A stretch of DNA of 64,000 nt from Lithospermum erythrorhizon (GCA_019722365.1 JADFUC010001683.1:868001-932000), one strand, 5' to 3'; shown: positions 35,700-48,829, counted from the stretch's first letter. Notes: generated by a model not told the origin, from the letters alone. Numbers and translations are program-made.

Positions 35700-36926
35700 T
35701 TTGTTTTTTTAAAGATAATGATGAATTGCATTGCATAATTTCGAATTTATAAGAAGCTGTTATTGGTCACTTGGGGGGGTGTTCTTGGTCTTACTACATC
35801 CTTCTACGGGTTTCGAGATATTCAACGCTTCAAATATTGTCTTTCTAGAGATTTCTTTCATTGCCACGTGGATACTGTCCTAATTTCAATAATATTTTAT
35901 CCTCATAAAAAATTGGATTTATTTATATGTCAGACTTTTAATTCCTTTGCTTAGTCATTTTATTTTACGAAAAATTTTGGGAAAATCCAAATTCATCTCA
36001 TATTGTGTTCAATTGCATTCCACAAATTTGAATTAAAAGTAAAACTATGGAATATAGGTAGTATGTTAATGAAGGAGCTTAAATTGAACTCGAGTCGAGA
36101 ATTGACTATTCTTTTATGAAACCAGATCGAATTACATTTATTATAAAAATAATATTGAATAAGAAAAATCTTAATTTTAGGATTCGAAGTGGAATCAAAT
36201 TATTGAATGGCAACATTTACTAAGAGTTGTCCAAGGAAATCAACCTACTATTGGTCGCCATTTAAATAACAATCACGATCAATATTACGGATACGATGCA
36301 TTTTTATGGTTTCATTATACCCCAACTCATATGTCGCTAGACAATTTTTTATGCTGACATTTACAAGAAGAATCTTATCTTAAAAAAAAAGGTAACGATT
36401 GATTGAATATCGACAGGCCGATACCATATTATGTCGTACTTCAAAAATCCGATGTTTCTGTCGTATGTGCTCTGAACACCTAATAATTATAGGAATATTA
36501 TACATCTTATTATTATCGAATTTTATGGATGAAAATATAATCATTTTTATGAAAAATATGAAGTTTAAGGTAGAGGCAGCCATAAACCACCCAATCATGG
36601 TTTCCTCAAGCCACTGGTTTTATAGAATCAACACTCACATGAGTTATGGCACTATAAGATTATTAGCATTTCAGGAAAAATAAGACCAGAAGGCAAGTAA
36701 TATGAGTCTTATCTTTTTTTTTTTTTTTTACAACCATGACCAAGTTTGGATCATATCTATCAATGGCAGTTTACAAACATATAGTACATGAAGTTTAACT
36801 TTTCTACAACTACAAATTTTGAGTTATACATTTCATAGAAAAACTATAACAAAAAAAATAGTTCCTCATTTTGTTATTGCAACAAATCCTGCCACAGCAT
36901 GAACAATCTGTAGGACATCTCAACTC
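35700..36926. other. Spacer with unrecognised coding-like stretch
   Basis: Around 36181-36355 a plus frame reads IEWQHLLRVVQGNQPTIGRH and continues for about 30 more residues before a stop. It is less AT-rich than its surroundings but matches no family I recognise. A short open frame at 36399-36683 follows. Both may be decayed transposon or organelle-derived DNA. A poly-T run lies near 36716-36730. No gene is claimed. Confidence 0.35.
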
Positions 36927-39900
36927 TTATTGAGAATGTGTAGTAAAGAAATCAAAATCATGGTGCCAGAAGCCAAGTTGCTTCAGCCAAGAATCCGATA
37001 CGTTGTAAAGGTTCACCATTTTGTCATGGTCATGTGGATCACCATTTAGCCAGACATCACCCTGCATCCTGTATGAAGCTAGTCCAAATGGAGGCACGGG
37101 GACTCGCTTTTTTCCCTTCTCCTCTGATTCAGTACTCCCCGAGAGCAGTTGTGCCTTTCCCGGATAGTCATCATCGCCTTTCTCAGTGGGGTCAACAGCA
37201 TTCTTCCCTGATGGAGTACGTAAATGAAATTATATAGTGAAAGAGAAGGTGGACTATGATGGATTAGCACACTTCGACATTCATGAAGTTCAATATAAAT
37301 GTTCTGAACACTTCAAGTGTCAAAACTGTACAGATACTTTGGTGCTCAAGTGCCTGAATCGAGTATTTTATTGGATCAAATTTCTACTCGACTAGCACAA
37401 TTTTCTCAAGCAACTTAATATGTGTGCATCATATCAAGATGAATGCGATCGATAAAGACAGCAACTGCCTTTTTGCTTCTTAAGCCACCGAGCAAACAAA
37501 TATAAAATCAACTAAGGATAGTATAAGGTAATGATGCTATCAATTATTCTGTAATTTTTCATATAGTATATTCTTATCAATAGAAGGAAATAAAAAAAAT
37601 CTTGAAAATATCCTAACAAACAACAGGTGCAGTTTTTACCTTGGAAGGTGCAAGACAATGTGTGGAAGGTGAGGAAGCATGTTGCCAAGTCCTTCACGGT
37701 TCTCTTCATCGGAATGTGATAAATCGGATACCTAGTTAATAACCAAATAACATAAATAGAAAGTATTTGGTCAAGTTGATGAATGATATAAAACTACGCT
37801 TGGGGGGAGAGAGACTTCCAACTATGAGTTTCTCACATCAACGTAAGTCTATGAACGTTAGGTATTGGAATTTTAATACCACATACCTAGATTGACAATT
37901 TTAATTTTCATATTAAATTAATAAATTTTGTTATGTTAACACACGTGAATCTCGATTAATCAAAATTATCACAGAGTCAAAAAGTACATATATTTTCATC
38001 AACAATTATACAACATATACATAAATTTGTAAGGTCAAAGATTAAATGGTGAACCATCAAAATACAAAAATTGATAATATTTTAAAGACGATGAAAGAGA
38101 AAGATAGTTCATAGATAGGTAAGGATGGGTGGAAAACAAGCACTAATGCAACTGACCTAATAGCTTGATGAAGTTGTTCTTGAGCAATAGAGTCATATGC
38201 AACAACTCATCCAACTTCCTCTTATGTTTAATGATTTATTTCCAATGGAAATGGAAAGATTCAAAAGAAGGTAAAGAAAACATCCAAATTAAGATGATGA
38301 TTGAGAATCTTTTCTTATGTTTATGTCCAGTAAATTAGTTGAAAAATGACGACAATGAAGATTTGCCTAAAAGGACTAAAGGATAAATTTACTGTAGAAA
38401 GTCATGATCATTAATTTCATTCCATATAAAAAGAAAATTCCGCTTGTCAAATATGTAAACATTGTGAGCTAACATGCATGAGGTTTGAGCTAACGTGCAC
38501 GTGGAGAAGGTGATGTGAGCTAAAGTGCGCGGGGTGAAAATGATGTGAATGAAGGAGTGTGCAAAGAAAGTGTGCATAGTGAAAGTGATGTGAGATAAAG
38601 AGTGTGTTGAAAGTGTAGCAAGCTAAAGCGCGAGTGGGGAAAATTCTGTGAATTAAAAGCGCACGTGAGGAACATGTTGCGAGTTCAAAGCGTGTGAGGA
38701 AAATGTTGCAAGTAAAAGTGTGCACGAGGAAAGTGTTGTGAGCTAAGAGCTTAGTGCAAGTCATAAGAATTTATTGTGGATTGAGTGGTATATCAAGAAT
38801 CACAAGCAGGGCATACCAAGCAATGGACATCCAGCTAGCAGGAGATAAATCGACATTCTTCAATGACAGAAGTCCCGGATAGTTGGCAGAGAATTCAGCA
38901 ACCTGCGAAAAAATCAAATATTGACATAATGGTGAACAGAAACATCTATAAGTTAATTCATTAACGACAAGAAAGCATGTGCAACGTAATCCAGAACAAA
39001 CAAAATGGAAGTTTTTCAAAAAGGGAAACTGCCATCTACCTTCTCAATCAGGGGAATCCTCCAGAAAGGGGAACCCATCTCATTATACTGGAAATACAGG
39101 TGGCCTCGGGGATTCCTCTCCGGTGACAAGCCCCCATCGTCACTGCCAGAATCTCCAGATGACGCATCCCAATTCTTGTTGGAGTTATCACTGGAAGACC
39201 TGGACAGTTCGTCGCTTCCACTTTCTCCAGTCGAAGACTGATCTTCAGAAGGTGCTCCACCCAACCTTCCTCCCACATTCCTACAGAAAGACAGAACTTG
39301 GTCCAATTATATACTTCCAATCTGATTGATTAACTGAATCTCAACAAGCAAAATACAACAAACACTGAAATCATAGCGAAAACTGAATAGCCTTCGATAC
39401 CTAAGATTTCCATTCTGATTGTTTGTATAGATCTGAAATGCAGACAGGTAAGGAGTATAGTACTGCACGACGCTCTCGCCATTGTTCAACACCACTGGAA
39501 CCCCTAGTCCATAAGCACTCCACTCTTCACAGCATTCCCACAAATCTTTCAGAGTGAAGTATTCAATATCATTTTTTTCAACTGGATTCAACAAACTAGT
39601 GTCTTGCAGGCAACTCTGAAACATTTATCATATAAGCAGGATTTCACCATATGAAATGAACATAATCAACATGATTGTGAATATTCTCACTCAATTGATC
39701 AATAAATAATAATACTAGTTAAACATTTGCATTTTATTTGCAAAAAAATCTCCAAATTCAATGAATTAGATTCCATAAGAAATTAAAATGTTACTTCTCA
39801 CTTTAGGAAGTTGGAAGATTTGTTATATCTTTTAATCGGATGTCATCTTAAGCCACAGCATATACATAAAAGCTAACAAAATTCCACATTATTCATATGC

Positions 39901-40193
39901 AGAAAAGAATCAACACAACTGTGAATCTAAACAAAAAGCGGATTTTAAATGTTAATTATTATACCTTTCAAAGTGGATTAAATCATCATAAAACAAAACT
40001 TACATACCCTTTATTTATTTTTAATCTCTTATTATAAATTAAATAGACTGAGCAATAAATATGAGATTTTTACCTTAGGCAGAGTTCTTGAAGGCACGAG
40101 TGGAGTAACAGAATCAAGAAAACTCTGCAAGTTTGAGTGAACCATTGTTTTTCCAGATTTTGGAGTTGATGATGATTCTGAACCAAATGCCAT
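36927..40193 (-). CDS. DUF789 family protein
   Basis: Six exons on the minus strand: 40193-40074, 39615-39401, 39280-39040, 38902-38817, 37731-37640 and 37207-36927, joining in frame to 344 residues. Landmarks of the plant DUF789 family are SNLQSFLDSVTPLVPSRTLPK near the N-terminus, LWECCEEWSAYGLGVPVVLN and VVQYYTPYLSAFQIY in exon 2, the acidic Ser/Asp-rich insert in exon 3, PFWRIPLIEKV, VDLSPASWMSIAWYPIYHIPM across exons 4-5, CFLTFHTLS, and PPFGLASYRMQGDVW with a terminal WLKQLGFWHHDFDFF. Family function is not established. Intron 4 is long (about 1.1 kb) and holds a minisatellite. The start at 40193 is the only Met before the conserved region that fits the phase. No lesion was seen. Confidence 0.88.
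38455..38770 (+). repeat. Degenerate minisatellite inside the DUF789 intron
   Basis: About ten imperfect units of roughly 30 bp vary around GAGCTAAAGTGCGCGTGGGGAAA and ATGTTGTGAG. The unit is GC- and CpG-richer than the surrounding intron. It lies in the last third of the intron between exons 4 and 5 and ends about 45 bp before exon 4 (plus coordinates). The long minus-strand frames here are products of the repeat. Confidence 0.75.
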
Positions 40194-43100
40194 CTTGAAT
40201 TTCTTCAACAACAACAAAAAATGTATTTTTCTTGTGTGTGTTTTTTTCTTTAAAAAAAAAATGTTTCAAGGCTCAACAGTAATTGAGCTTTGTCATGCAA
40301 TCCAAAAAAAAATTCAAACTACATCAACAAATAATCCTACAAAATTCTAACAATCACATTTATGTTTGGATTGATATGAAATGTAAATAAATGTGAAGAA
40401 AAAAGTCAAATGGAGTATTATTTTGACAAAGGGTCAACAAGATAAAACTTGACCCGCCTTATATGTTTATTAATGCATTTCATATAATATATATATATAT
40501 ATTTATATAATTAATTCTTGATATATATGTTCATGGAAGATATAATTATTTTCTATATATTTCCTGTTGGGGAAGAAAAAAGTAAAAATAATAAATTATA
40601 GAATCTTATATCGAAATGCAATAAATATGTAGTGATATATAAGTATATATGTAGATAATTATAGAAGATACACATACCATAATAAATAAGTAGCATTGAA
40701 GTGAAGAATGCACAAACCATTCTTTTTTCAGTACTTGAAAGATTTTCTTCAATTAATTGTTATTGTTTTTATGTTGAGTAATTAGTTTTTCAGTTCAATA
40801 TGTTTTCTTCATTATTATTTTATTTTTACTTTTTTTGTATGTGATGCATTAGAAACGTTTTGCTAACAAAGGAACATGTGAAACGTAGAGTTTCCAGGCA
40901 AAGTGTAATAAATTATGGAATAGATGAAAATTACTTCAATTTAATGCTTAAGAAATCAAGGCAACTAGTGTAATATATGGAGGCAAGTAGAACTCAAATT
41001 TAATCCTCCCCTCATTTTTTTTGACGTTTCCTCAGATATCAAACGAATTACCATCAATCATTTTAAATACATATTCAGACGATATAAAAAAATAATATTA
41101 TTAAACTATTTTCAAAGATGAATAATATTATTAAATAATAACTAATTAATAATTAATTATCAAATTTTACTTCCCAATATATTTAAAATGTCAACAAAAA
41201 AGAGATTTTAAAATATTAACGATTATATAAAACAATTTAAAATATGAATAATGTATATTAAATTCAGGCAATCATATATGATTAAATCAATTTAATCTTT
41301 TTCATTTATTGTATTTAATACAATAATATTTCCTTCATTAATGAGCCGTAATTGGATAAAATGTTAGTTGGCTTAATCAAGTCCTCATCCGAATATCGAA
41401 TTTAACCATTCGAGCATAAATAAAATTTATTATAATAAAAAATAAAAAATATTTGAAAATAAGAAACAATAAACACTTCAAATTAGTCATTATACATAAA
41501 TTCAATATAAATTGAAAAATGAAATATCATAACACGCAAGTTTAACAAAATGATCCGGATAACGACTATTGAGCTTAAGGTTAAGTTCAAGACTCGATTA
41601 TTAATAAAATCGAGCCGAGTCTGAACTGACCCGGAATCCGAAATCGTGAGCTCTGAGTCTGAACTCGATGTACATAAATAAAGCTCTAAAAAAAGAGAGG
41701 CAGTAATTAGTGAGAAAGAAGGGGAATTGAGTAGGGGACAAAATGAAGAATATTCCGTAGTACAGTACTTGGATTTTCAGATCATACAGTGCAAATAATA
41801 ATGTGTGCATGGTGAGGACCTGAATATTTATGCCACGTGTAACATACATGTCACCACTCACCACTCAAAATCCACATAATATTTTTCTATTTAAAAGATA
41901 TTAATTATGGTACTGTCAATACAAGACTATTTCAAGTAGTAAAAGCAATTTTAACATTTTTCTCTCTGTCATATTAAATGCATTTTACTCATACTCAAAT
42001 AATATCCATTTTTTTTAATCTGCCACCCAATATATTTAGGAATATTTTTATTTTTCTTTTTCTTTCACATTATCCAATCATATGTCACATCATATTTTTT
42101 ATTTCTCTTCTTTATTTTATATATGTTGTTATTAATTTTACAATAATTATAATTATTATTTTTTATAATGTAATGAATATTTATTTTTCATGTCAGTATT
42201 TAAAATTTCAATTTTGTTAATTTCAAAATATATAATTTTTAATTACAATAAATGATTTATTATTTTTTTGTTAAAACAACTCACAATATTATTTATCACT
42301 CGGTAAATCATACATACATGATCTATTGTTCCATTTATGAAACACACTAAATATCCTTTTTTTTCTTTCTAAATGACACAAACCCGTACTCTATTTATAG
42401 ATCTCGATAAATAAAAAATAGTGCTGAAAAAAAATATTTTTCATTAATATGAGTAGATAAAGATCGATGTTGTTTTTCGTGATTAATTTATTGTGATTTA
42501 TTCATTATATTTAAAAAATAGTAATAATTTGAATGTTGATGATTGAATTTTTTTTTTTTGAACTATAATATAATTAGATGTTATTTTATACTCCGTATTT
42601 GTTAATAGTATATATAATATTATATATATCAATATGTCTTACTATTATTTTAATAGTATATATAGTATTTGTTAATAGTATATATTGAGTAAATATGAGC
42701 TAAGACTATCATGGGCCTAATAAAAATGATTCAGCCCAATCCGCAGTTTCATGGGATAGACCGATAGAGTATAGACTCATGGGGAGTTGCCGAGTTGGTC
42801 ATTTATAACATCCAAAATATATTCCAAATCATATATGCTATAGTCCAGTTGGTTAAAAACGATTGTCTCATTTAATTTTCAAATGTCAAATTAACTATTT
42901 CAGTAAATATGAAGTTTCAATTGACATGCTTAAATATGATTTAAATCAAAATTATTATATTAAAAATTTAAAGTATGTTAAGAATAATAAATTTCGAAAT
43001 ATTTTCCATCAAATGTTTATACTCGCTCTATCTCATTTTTTAACACTCATTTATTTTTACATAAGTTTTCAGAAAACTTTGAACTTATCTTAGAAATTAA

Positions 43101-43535
43101 GTTTTCACTCCATTTTTCTTACCAAATTTGCTAAAAAGTAATCAATTATGAAATTTCAATTAAGAAAAAGTATCTTAAATAATGAGATGGAGAGAGTATA
43201 ACATATGTAAAAATCATAATTAAAAAAAGTCAATTGGTTAAAATTTAAAATTATGTACAATTTTAAAATCAAGCAATTATTATTAAGATGAAGTGAGGTC
43301 AAACATGTAAATAGAGTTGATAAACCCAAACAAAACCCTGTTCTTCATTCTTGCTCTACGCCTTCATCATTTTAATAAAAAAAAACAAAAAATTCTATTT
43401 TTTCTAATTATAAAGCTAGATATATAATTTTCAAGCTCTCTATTTTCTATATTCATTTGATATATATATACCCAAATCTTCATTTTTATTTTCTTATTTA
43501 TATAATATATATATATTTGGTGAAGATCTAAAGGG
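40194..43535. other. Very AT-rich spacer
   Basis: It holds divergent upstream regions of the DUF789 gene and the gene at 43536. There is a short AT dinucleotide run near 40487-40502 and long poly-A/T tracts. A G-box-like CCACGTGT occurs near 41832. No coding exon was recognised; the short frames here are AT-rich noise. Confidence 0.45.
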
Positions 43536-46484
43536 ATGAATATTGCTAGGCGCCTCTCTTCCTCTACACTTTCTAAAAGAGGTTTTTTCATTTTTTGTTT
43601 TTTAGTTGTCAAAGTTTTAGTCCTTTTATCATTCTGAATATGTATTTATATTGTGTGTATATTTATAGTAATTATGATTGATTAGCTTTTAATTACTTCA
43701 GTTTTTTAGTACCATAAAGTAAGAAGTGATCAAGAAAATTATTTGTATGATTTAGAGTTGAAAGAAGAAGAAAATGAAAGATGGGTATTGTTAAATTTTA
43801 GTTTTTTGATATGTTTTTTGGTGTGTTATACTCCCTTGATCCCAAAAAGATTGACCAGTTTAATTTTCAGTAGTTGAAATTGACAAAGTTTGAAGCTTTA
43901 ATCGGTAGACGTAACTTCTAAATTATCAAGTTAACAGTAAAGTACATGGCAAATTCTAGCATTTGATAATTTTTACACACCTAATGTTATAGAATATCTA
44001 TAACGATATTCGAGTTCAAACTTAAAAAGTCGTTTATCAAATTTTGGAACTGGACGATCTTTTGGGGATGGAGGGAGTACCTTCTTTTCTTTATTGTCTG
44101 TTTTAGTCTATGATCCTGTTATGGTAATTTGTGTGGTGTTTTCATTTTGTTCGTATTTTGCTGATGTGTTGGTAGCATAGAAGTCGAAAGGCATTGGAGC
44201 ATGTTTTTGTAATTATGTTAATGTATATTGGTAGCGTAGAAGTTTTGGAGTTGAAGTCAGTTGTATATGATTTTTTCTCATTTCTCTCCTCAATGCATTG
44301 TAGTGGTTGCTTCCACTTCTGATCTAGGTGGTGGGTCAGCTCGGCCAAGTGTATGGTGGCGTGGGAACTCATATGTAGCAGCTAGGGAACCTTCCGATTT
44401 GCCAAAGAAAAGAAATAGAAGGATCCCACAAGAAGAACGCAAAGCCATGGTCGAATCTTATGTGAATGAGTACGTGCTATTGGCACTAACATATCATTTC
44501 GGCTCTTGAAGTTGCATTTGTTACATACTATTGCTTTTGGAAGGCATCTTACGAGTAGGATTACCAAATTATTAAACATAAATTGGGATGATGACAATAT
44601 AGGTTTTGTGGGATTATTCTATCTGGATCAGGGAGAAGTATAAAGTCATCTGGTGTGCAAATTGTCATTGTTAGTGAAAAGTGACCACGGATGCTATTCT
44701 TATCTTGATTTTTGGAAAAGATTTAAAAGTTTTTGAAATTCTGAAACCTACAACATATTTGAATGATACCATTCTGCACAAGAAGCATGTTCCAGTATTG
44801 ACCTTTTAGCCGGTCTAACATATTGCATGTTTGTATGAGACCCTAATTAGTTCTTCATAAACTTCCTGTATCTTTTCACTCTGCTTAAGTTCTAGGCTTC
44901 GTCTGAACAAGTTGCATGATGTTAATGCAGATACAGAGCTATGAATTCAGGGAAGTTTCCACCTCCTACGGAAGTTTGGAGGGAAGTGGGTGGTAGTTAC
45001 TATATTGTTAGAAAATTTATTCAGGAGCTCCACTATCAAGCTAAGATAGATACTATCAGTACAGCGAAGGCATACAGTCAAGGTGAAGTTACTAAAGATT
45101 GGAAAAGATTGTCAAGTACTCATCAGGTTTCCACCTCTAACATGGCAACATACAAAAATATCCGACAAAATGGTCAGACAAGGGATGAAAACGTATCATC
45201 AAAAGAAGCAACAACTATATCATCAGTTCAGTTGCCCTTGGTTGTAACAGTTCAAGAAGAAAAACCAATTCAGAGAGATACCCGAACTTCACCACAAACA
45301 GAATCAGCTAAGAATGATGAATCTTTACATGAAGTTGAAGGGATACAATTCTTTCCGTCAGAGTCAGATGTGAAGATTGGAGAGAATATTTTTGAGTCAG
45401 TTGCCAGTAATGTGGGTTCTGAACTTCCTAAAGAAACTAAGACTCGTGAGTCAGGTGCCAGTAATGTGGGTTCTGATCTTCCTAAAGCAACTAATGAACA
45501 ATTTATTGGAACAACTTTAAGTGAGAAGATGGAAGCCCCTTTATCTACTGTAGGCACCATATTTTATATTCCATCACTCTCTGTTTAATTTCTCTAGTGT
45601 CCTTTCCACACCTTCTTTTATACTGTACACAACATCAAGCTTTGGTACTTAAATTATACATTAAATGTCTGGGTAAAATTCTCTTGCTCCAACTAAGGTA
45701 ATATCTAATTCAGATCTTCACATATGTTGTCATTTATTTGAATTGTATAATTTACAAATTTCATGTACTTGTTCATCTGTAAAAGCAAGGTGTTCTTGGT
45801 GTAACAGGGTGATACAACTCAAGTGATGAATGTTATAGATGATAAAATAAAGGAGGAAGCCGCTGATTCCCAACAAGACTTTCATAAAGTTGATGATAAT
45901 GCAAAGATACAAGATTCTCCAGAACTCGGTAAACTGGAGCCTGAACGTGAAGCTGAGCGACCACACCAAGCACGGAAATTAGAAACTGTAACAAGGTATG
46001 CGTAGGTTTTTAATACATCTATGTAATTTAGATTAAACCATGTTGTAAGATAAATGGGGTCTTCTTTTATATAATTGTTTACAAGTGAAAATCATTATTC
46101 ATTACATGTTCCTCGCCTTTTTTTGGGATTAAAGATTGAAACATATGGGTATCCCTGTCTGTTTCTTTTCTTGATCAAACATGATAAATGAACTTGCTTG
46201 AGATAAGAGCATTGGTTAGAATTGAGAATTTTAATCTGCAGGACCCATCTTCTTTTACCTTTTCTCCTTTTGAACTGCCAAAACATTAGTCTTAAGTTAA
46301 CCTCACTTATATGATGGTTGGTTAAATGGTCTTGTTTTTCACTGAATATGTATGCGGTATGCCAATTCGCAGGGACTTGTCCAAACACCATTCAGATGAT
46401 GCTGAGGCAGGGAAGAAGTCGAATATGTGGGATAATTTCAAATCTTTTGCTGACGGAATATTCAGTTTCTTCAGAAAACAGTGA
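43536..46484 (+). CDS. DNA-binding-like protein of the At3g52170 type, probable organellar targeting
   Basis: Five exons, 43536-43581, 44304-44469, 44931-45549, 45808-45995 and 46373-46484, join to 376 residues. The N-terminus MNIARRLSSSTLSKR is Arg/Ser-rich without acidic residues, like a mitochondrial or plastid presequence. Residues about 52-110 (KRNRRIPQEERKAMVESYV..., GKFPPPTEVWREVGGSYYIV) form a conserved plant module annotated as a putative DNA-binding protein in Arabidopsis (At3g52170, from memory). The middle is low-complexity and acidic, with a tandem repeat ASNVGSELPKET / ASNVGSDLPKAT. The C-terminus MWDNFKSFADGIFSFFRKQ is amphipathic. It converges with the GRAS gene, about 0.7 kb apart. 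Function is inferred only. Confidence 0.75.
43829..44079. mobile_element. Stowaway-like MITE in intron 1
   Basis: The left end TACTCCCTTGATCCCAAAAAG and the right end CTTTTGGGGATGGAGGGAGTA are inverted repeats with TA at both edges. Length is about 250 bp with no coding potential, as expected for a Stowaway-type MITE. Confidence 0.8.
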
Positions 46485-47191
46485 TTCCAACATGTATCTA
46501 TCTGTCCAACATGCCAATGATCCCTTCTGAGTTACACAACCAAGTTGACCATTTACCTCATCTCTCGCAGGAGTTGGATTTGTGCATATACAATTTTGAG
46601 CCCTTTTGCCTAATTCCATTTTTTTTGACACAACTATGAGTTAAAAGTTGTTGAACAGACGAACTATCCCCTGTAAACTGTGAAAGCTAATTTGTTACTG
46701 CAGAATCTTGAGGATATGGTAAATATGGGAACTATGTGGATGATTGGTTAGGTTCTCATATGTTTGCAGAGGTTTGGTAGGTAATTGTAGGGTAAAACAG
46801 AGCTGTTTGAGCCTATTTTGAATGGACACATATAAAATCTCTTTATTGATGTATCAAGACACCAGTCTCCGGCAGGTGTTCTCCGGCCCAACGTGTTCTT
46901 TTCTAGCAAAACTACACATGGTTGACACCTTTATGAGAAGAAGAAATCATATACAGCCCACAAATTTATAACATGCAATCTATGCCCTCAAGCTTATTTC
47001 TTGACATTGCCAAATTCAATCCAGAATATATGACAACATTTATTGAGTATTCACACTACCACACTTCAGAGTTTAGGCGCAACCAAAGTTTAGAAACTTT
47101 TATCAATCTTGTTATGTCAAGGGCAGCTCCATCTTTTTATGTGATTTTTTTTTTGTTACTTTTTACTTGTGTGAATTTGGGAAAATATGAT
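46485..47191. other. Convergent 3' region
   Basis: It holds the 3' UTRs of the plus-strand gene ending at 46484 and the minus-strand GRAS gene ending at 47192. Nothing else was recognised. Confidence 0.5.
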
Positions 47192-48742
47192 TTAGCATTT
47201 CCAGCAAGAAGCTGAAACAATAGGCTTAGAATTCCATCCAAGCACCAAACATCCTTTCTCTTCCATGATTGTGTACTCTTCACAAGGATTTACCTTAGCT
47301 AACCATTGCTTGGCCTGAGCTATGATCTTGATTGGTGCCGGCTGGAATCCTGCCCGGCTCATCCTCCGACGCCATTGATCCAACCTTTCATGTCTTTCCA
47401 CTCTCGCCGGCCCTTCACAACTCACAATGTTATTGATCTCTTCAGCAAAGTAAAACTGCTCCATCTTAGCGCGGCGTGTATCATACTTCGGGAGCATAGC
47501 ATCGAGAGAATCAAAGATTGCTGAATAGTAATGCAATGCTTCCATGAACCTACCTAGAAAGAATGGTCCATTATGGCTTGAATCTTGTTCCACTAGGACC
47601 AAGGCTTTTGGTGCAAGTGCATGGATCATCTGTAGGACAGAGTTCAAAGCTCCCCTGCTTTCTTTTACCACACAATGTAGCTGGAGGATGCTGTTTACAA
47701 CTAGTACCTCGCCTTCGACAACTTTGATATCGTCAGGCTTAAGATTCTCAAGATTGCGTTTTACAACAAGAAATTCCAACTTTATACCATTGCTGTCTGC
47801 ATAGTTTTCAAGCTCATTGCCAATAATCTGGTATTGCTCTATGCATATCCCCACTGCGGTTATTCTTAACCGTTTAGGAGGCGAACCAGCACGATTGGCC
47901 AGGCTTTTGATCAGGCGACGCCATTGGTGACCATGTGGCAAACCGAGGGTCATACCTAAATCAACCACATGGACAAAACTCTCTCCCTCAAAGGCTTCTA
48001 ATATTGAAAAATTAGCGACAAAGTGACCAAACTGTATATGTGGACATATTTCATAAACTAAGCGCAAGGCTTCCTCCTTTTTCTCTGATGCAATGTCCAT
48101 TATGTTCATTCTTGGAGCTACATACCCAACTGTCCCAAGAGGTTGAACAAGCGCTAGCCTATCCGTTAGCCCCTGCACAAAGCAGGATGCAACGCGCTGA
48201 AATGAGGAACCGAACACTAAAGCCTTAGACCTCAACTCAGACAATAAAATCGAGGCGTGGCTCTTATCTCTACAAGCCACAGCTTCAGCACAAGAAATTA
48301 GAAGCTGGACTAATTTCATTCCATCGGCATTTTCCTCGTCCTTTTCGACTCTCTCTCCTCCTTCAGAGCCAATAACAAGAGCCGCGGCTGCCTCTTCCAC
48401 GACCTCAGCAGCAAGGTATCTTTGAGTATACGTCCAAATATGATCGCGGAACTGCAGCCGCGGCAAACTACATAAATTACTCGTACTATTCGTACGAGTA
48501 ATGTTGATGCTGCCATTGCTGGCAGCATCGCCACCAATACAACTGTCCAAGCTAACGGTTCGTTTCAACCGTTTGCAACTACCATTTTCATTATTATCAT
48601 CATTGGATGACATCAAACCTCCAGAAACAGAATTGTCCTGTTTAGAAAAGCATGCATATGAATCAACATTATCTTGAACTCGTTTGATATTTCGGGACAA
48701 GAAAAGAGACTGAGCCATATCACAGAGATCAAAAGACAACAA
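47192..48742 (-). CDS. GRAS transcription factor, RAD1-like
   Basis: Single-exon ORF of 516 residues, as is common for GRAS genes. The GRAS domain starts at about 143 with LVQLLISCAEAVACRDKSHA (leucine-rich heptad I). It continues with PHIQFGHFVAN, the VHIID motif as VHVVDLG (257-261), GHQWRRLI (heptad II border), a PFYRE-type region (LVLVEQDSSHNGPFF... FYFAEEINNI) and a SAW end (RMSRAGFQ...GWNSKPIVSASCWKC). There is no DELLA motif. The sequence resembles RAD1 (Required for Arbuscule Development 1), which supports arbuscular mycorrhiza and is absent from Arabidopsis; this subgroup call is from memory and could be another SCL. A second Met at 48718 (MAQSLF) is an equally good start. No lesion was seen. 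Confidence 0.9.
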   Translation of the reverse strand: MLSFDLCDMAQSLFLSRNIKRVQDNVDSYACFSKQDNSVSGGLMSSNDDNNENGSCKRLKRTVSLDSCIGGDAASNGSINITRTNSTSNLCSLPRLQFRDHIWTYTQRYLAAEVVEEAAAALVIGSEGGERVEKDEENADGMKLVQLLISCAEAVACRDKSHASILLSELRSKALVFGSSFQRVASCFVQGLTDRLALVQPLGTVGYVAPRMNIMDIASEKKEEALRLVYEICPHIQFGHFVANFSILEAFEGESFVHVVDLGMTLGLPHGHQWRRLIKSLANRAGSPPKRLRITAVGICIEQYQIIGNELENYADSNGIKLEFLVVKRNLENLKPDDIKVVEGEVLVVNSILQLHCVVKESRGALNSVLQMIHALAPKALVLVEQDSSHNGPFFLGRFMEALHYYSAIFDSLDAMLPKYDTRRAKMEQFYFAEEINNIVSCEGPARVERHERLDQWRRRMSRAGFQPAPIKIIAQAKQWLAKVNPCEEYTIMEEKGCLVLGWNSKPIVSASCWKC

Positions 48743-48816
48743 GTTTTTTTATTAACCAAGATTTTTACTGTTGTATAGCAAGGCTCTTGAAAGAAACATA
48801 TGAGCCACAAGGGCAA

Positions 48817-48824
48817 TATTTATA
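48817..48824 (-). promoter_or_regulatory. Probable TATA box of the GRAS gene
   Basis: TATAAATA on the minus strand lies 75-82 bp upstream of the first ATG (48742), so the 5' UTR would be about 45 bases if transcription starts about 30 bp downstream. Inferred from sequence and position. Confidence 0.55.
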
Positions 48825-48829
48825 GGTAC

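Noticed and set aside
35795..35862. Heat-shock elements upstream of the BAG6-like gene
   Set aside because: GAA and TTC trimers occur (for example CTCGAAACCCGTAGAAGG on the minus strand) but none has three perfect units in correct 5-bp spacing.
38389..38764. Two overlapping minus frames of 62 and 105 residues with repeated H/F/T motifs
   Set aside because: They are generated by the intronic minisatellite and lie inside a well-supported intron of the DUF789 gene.
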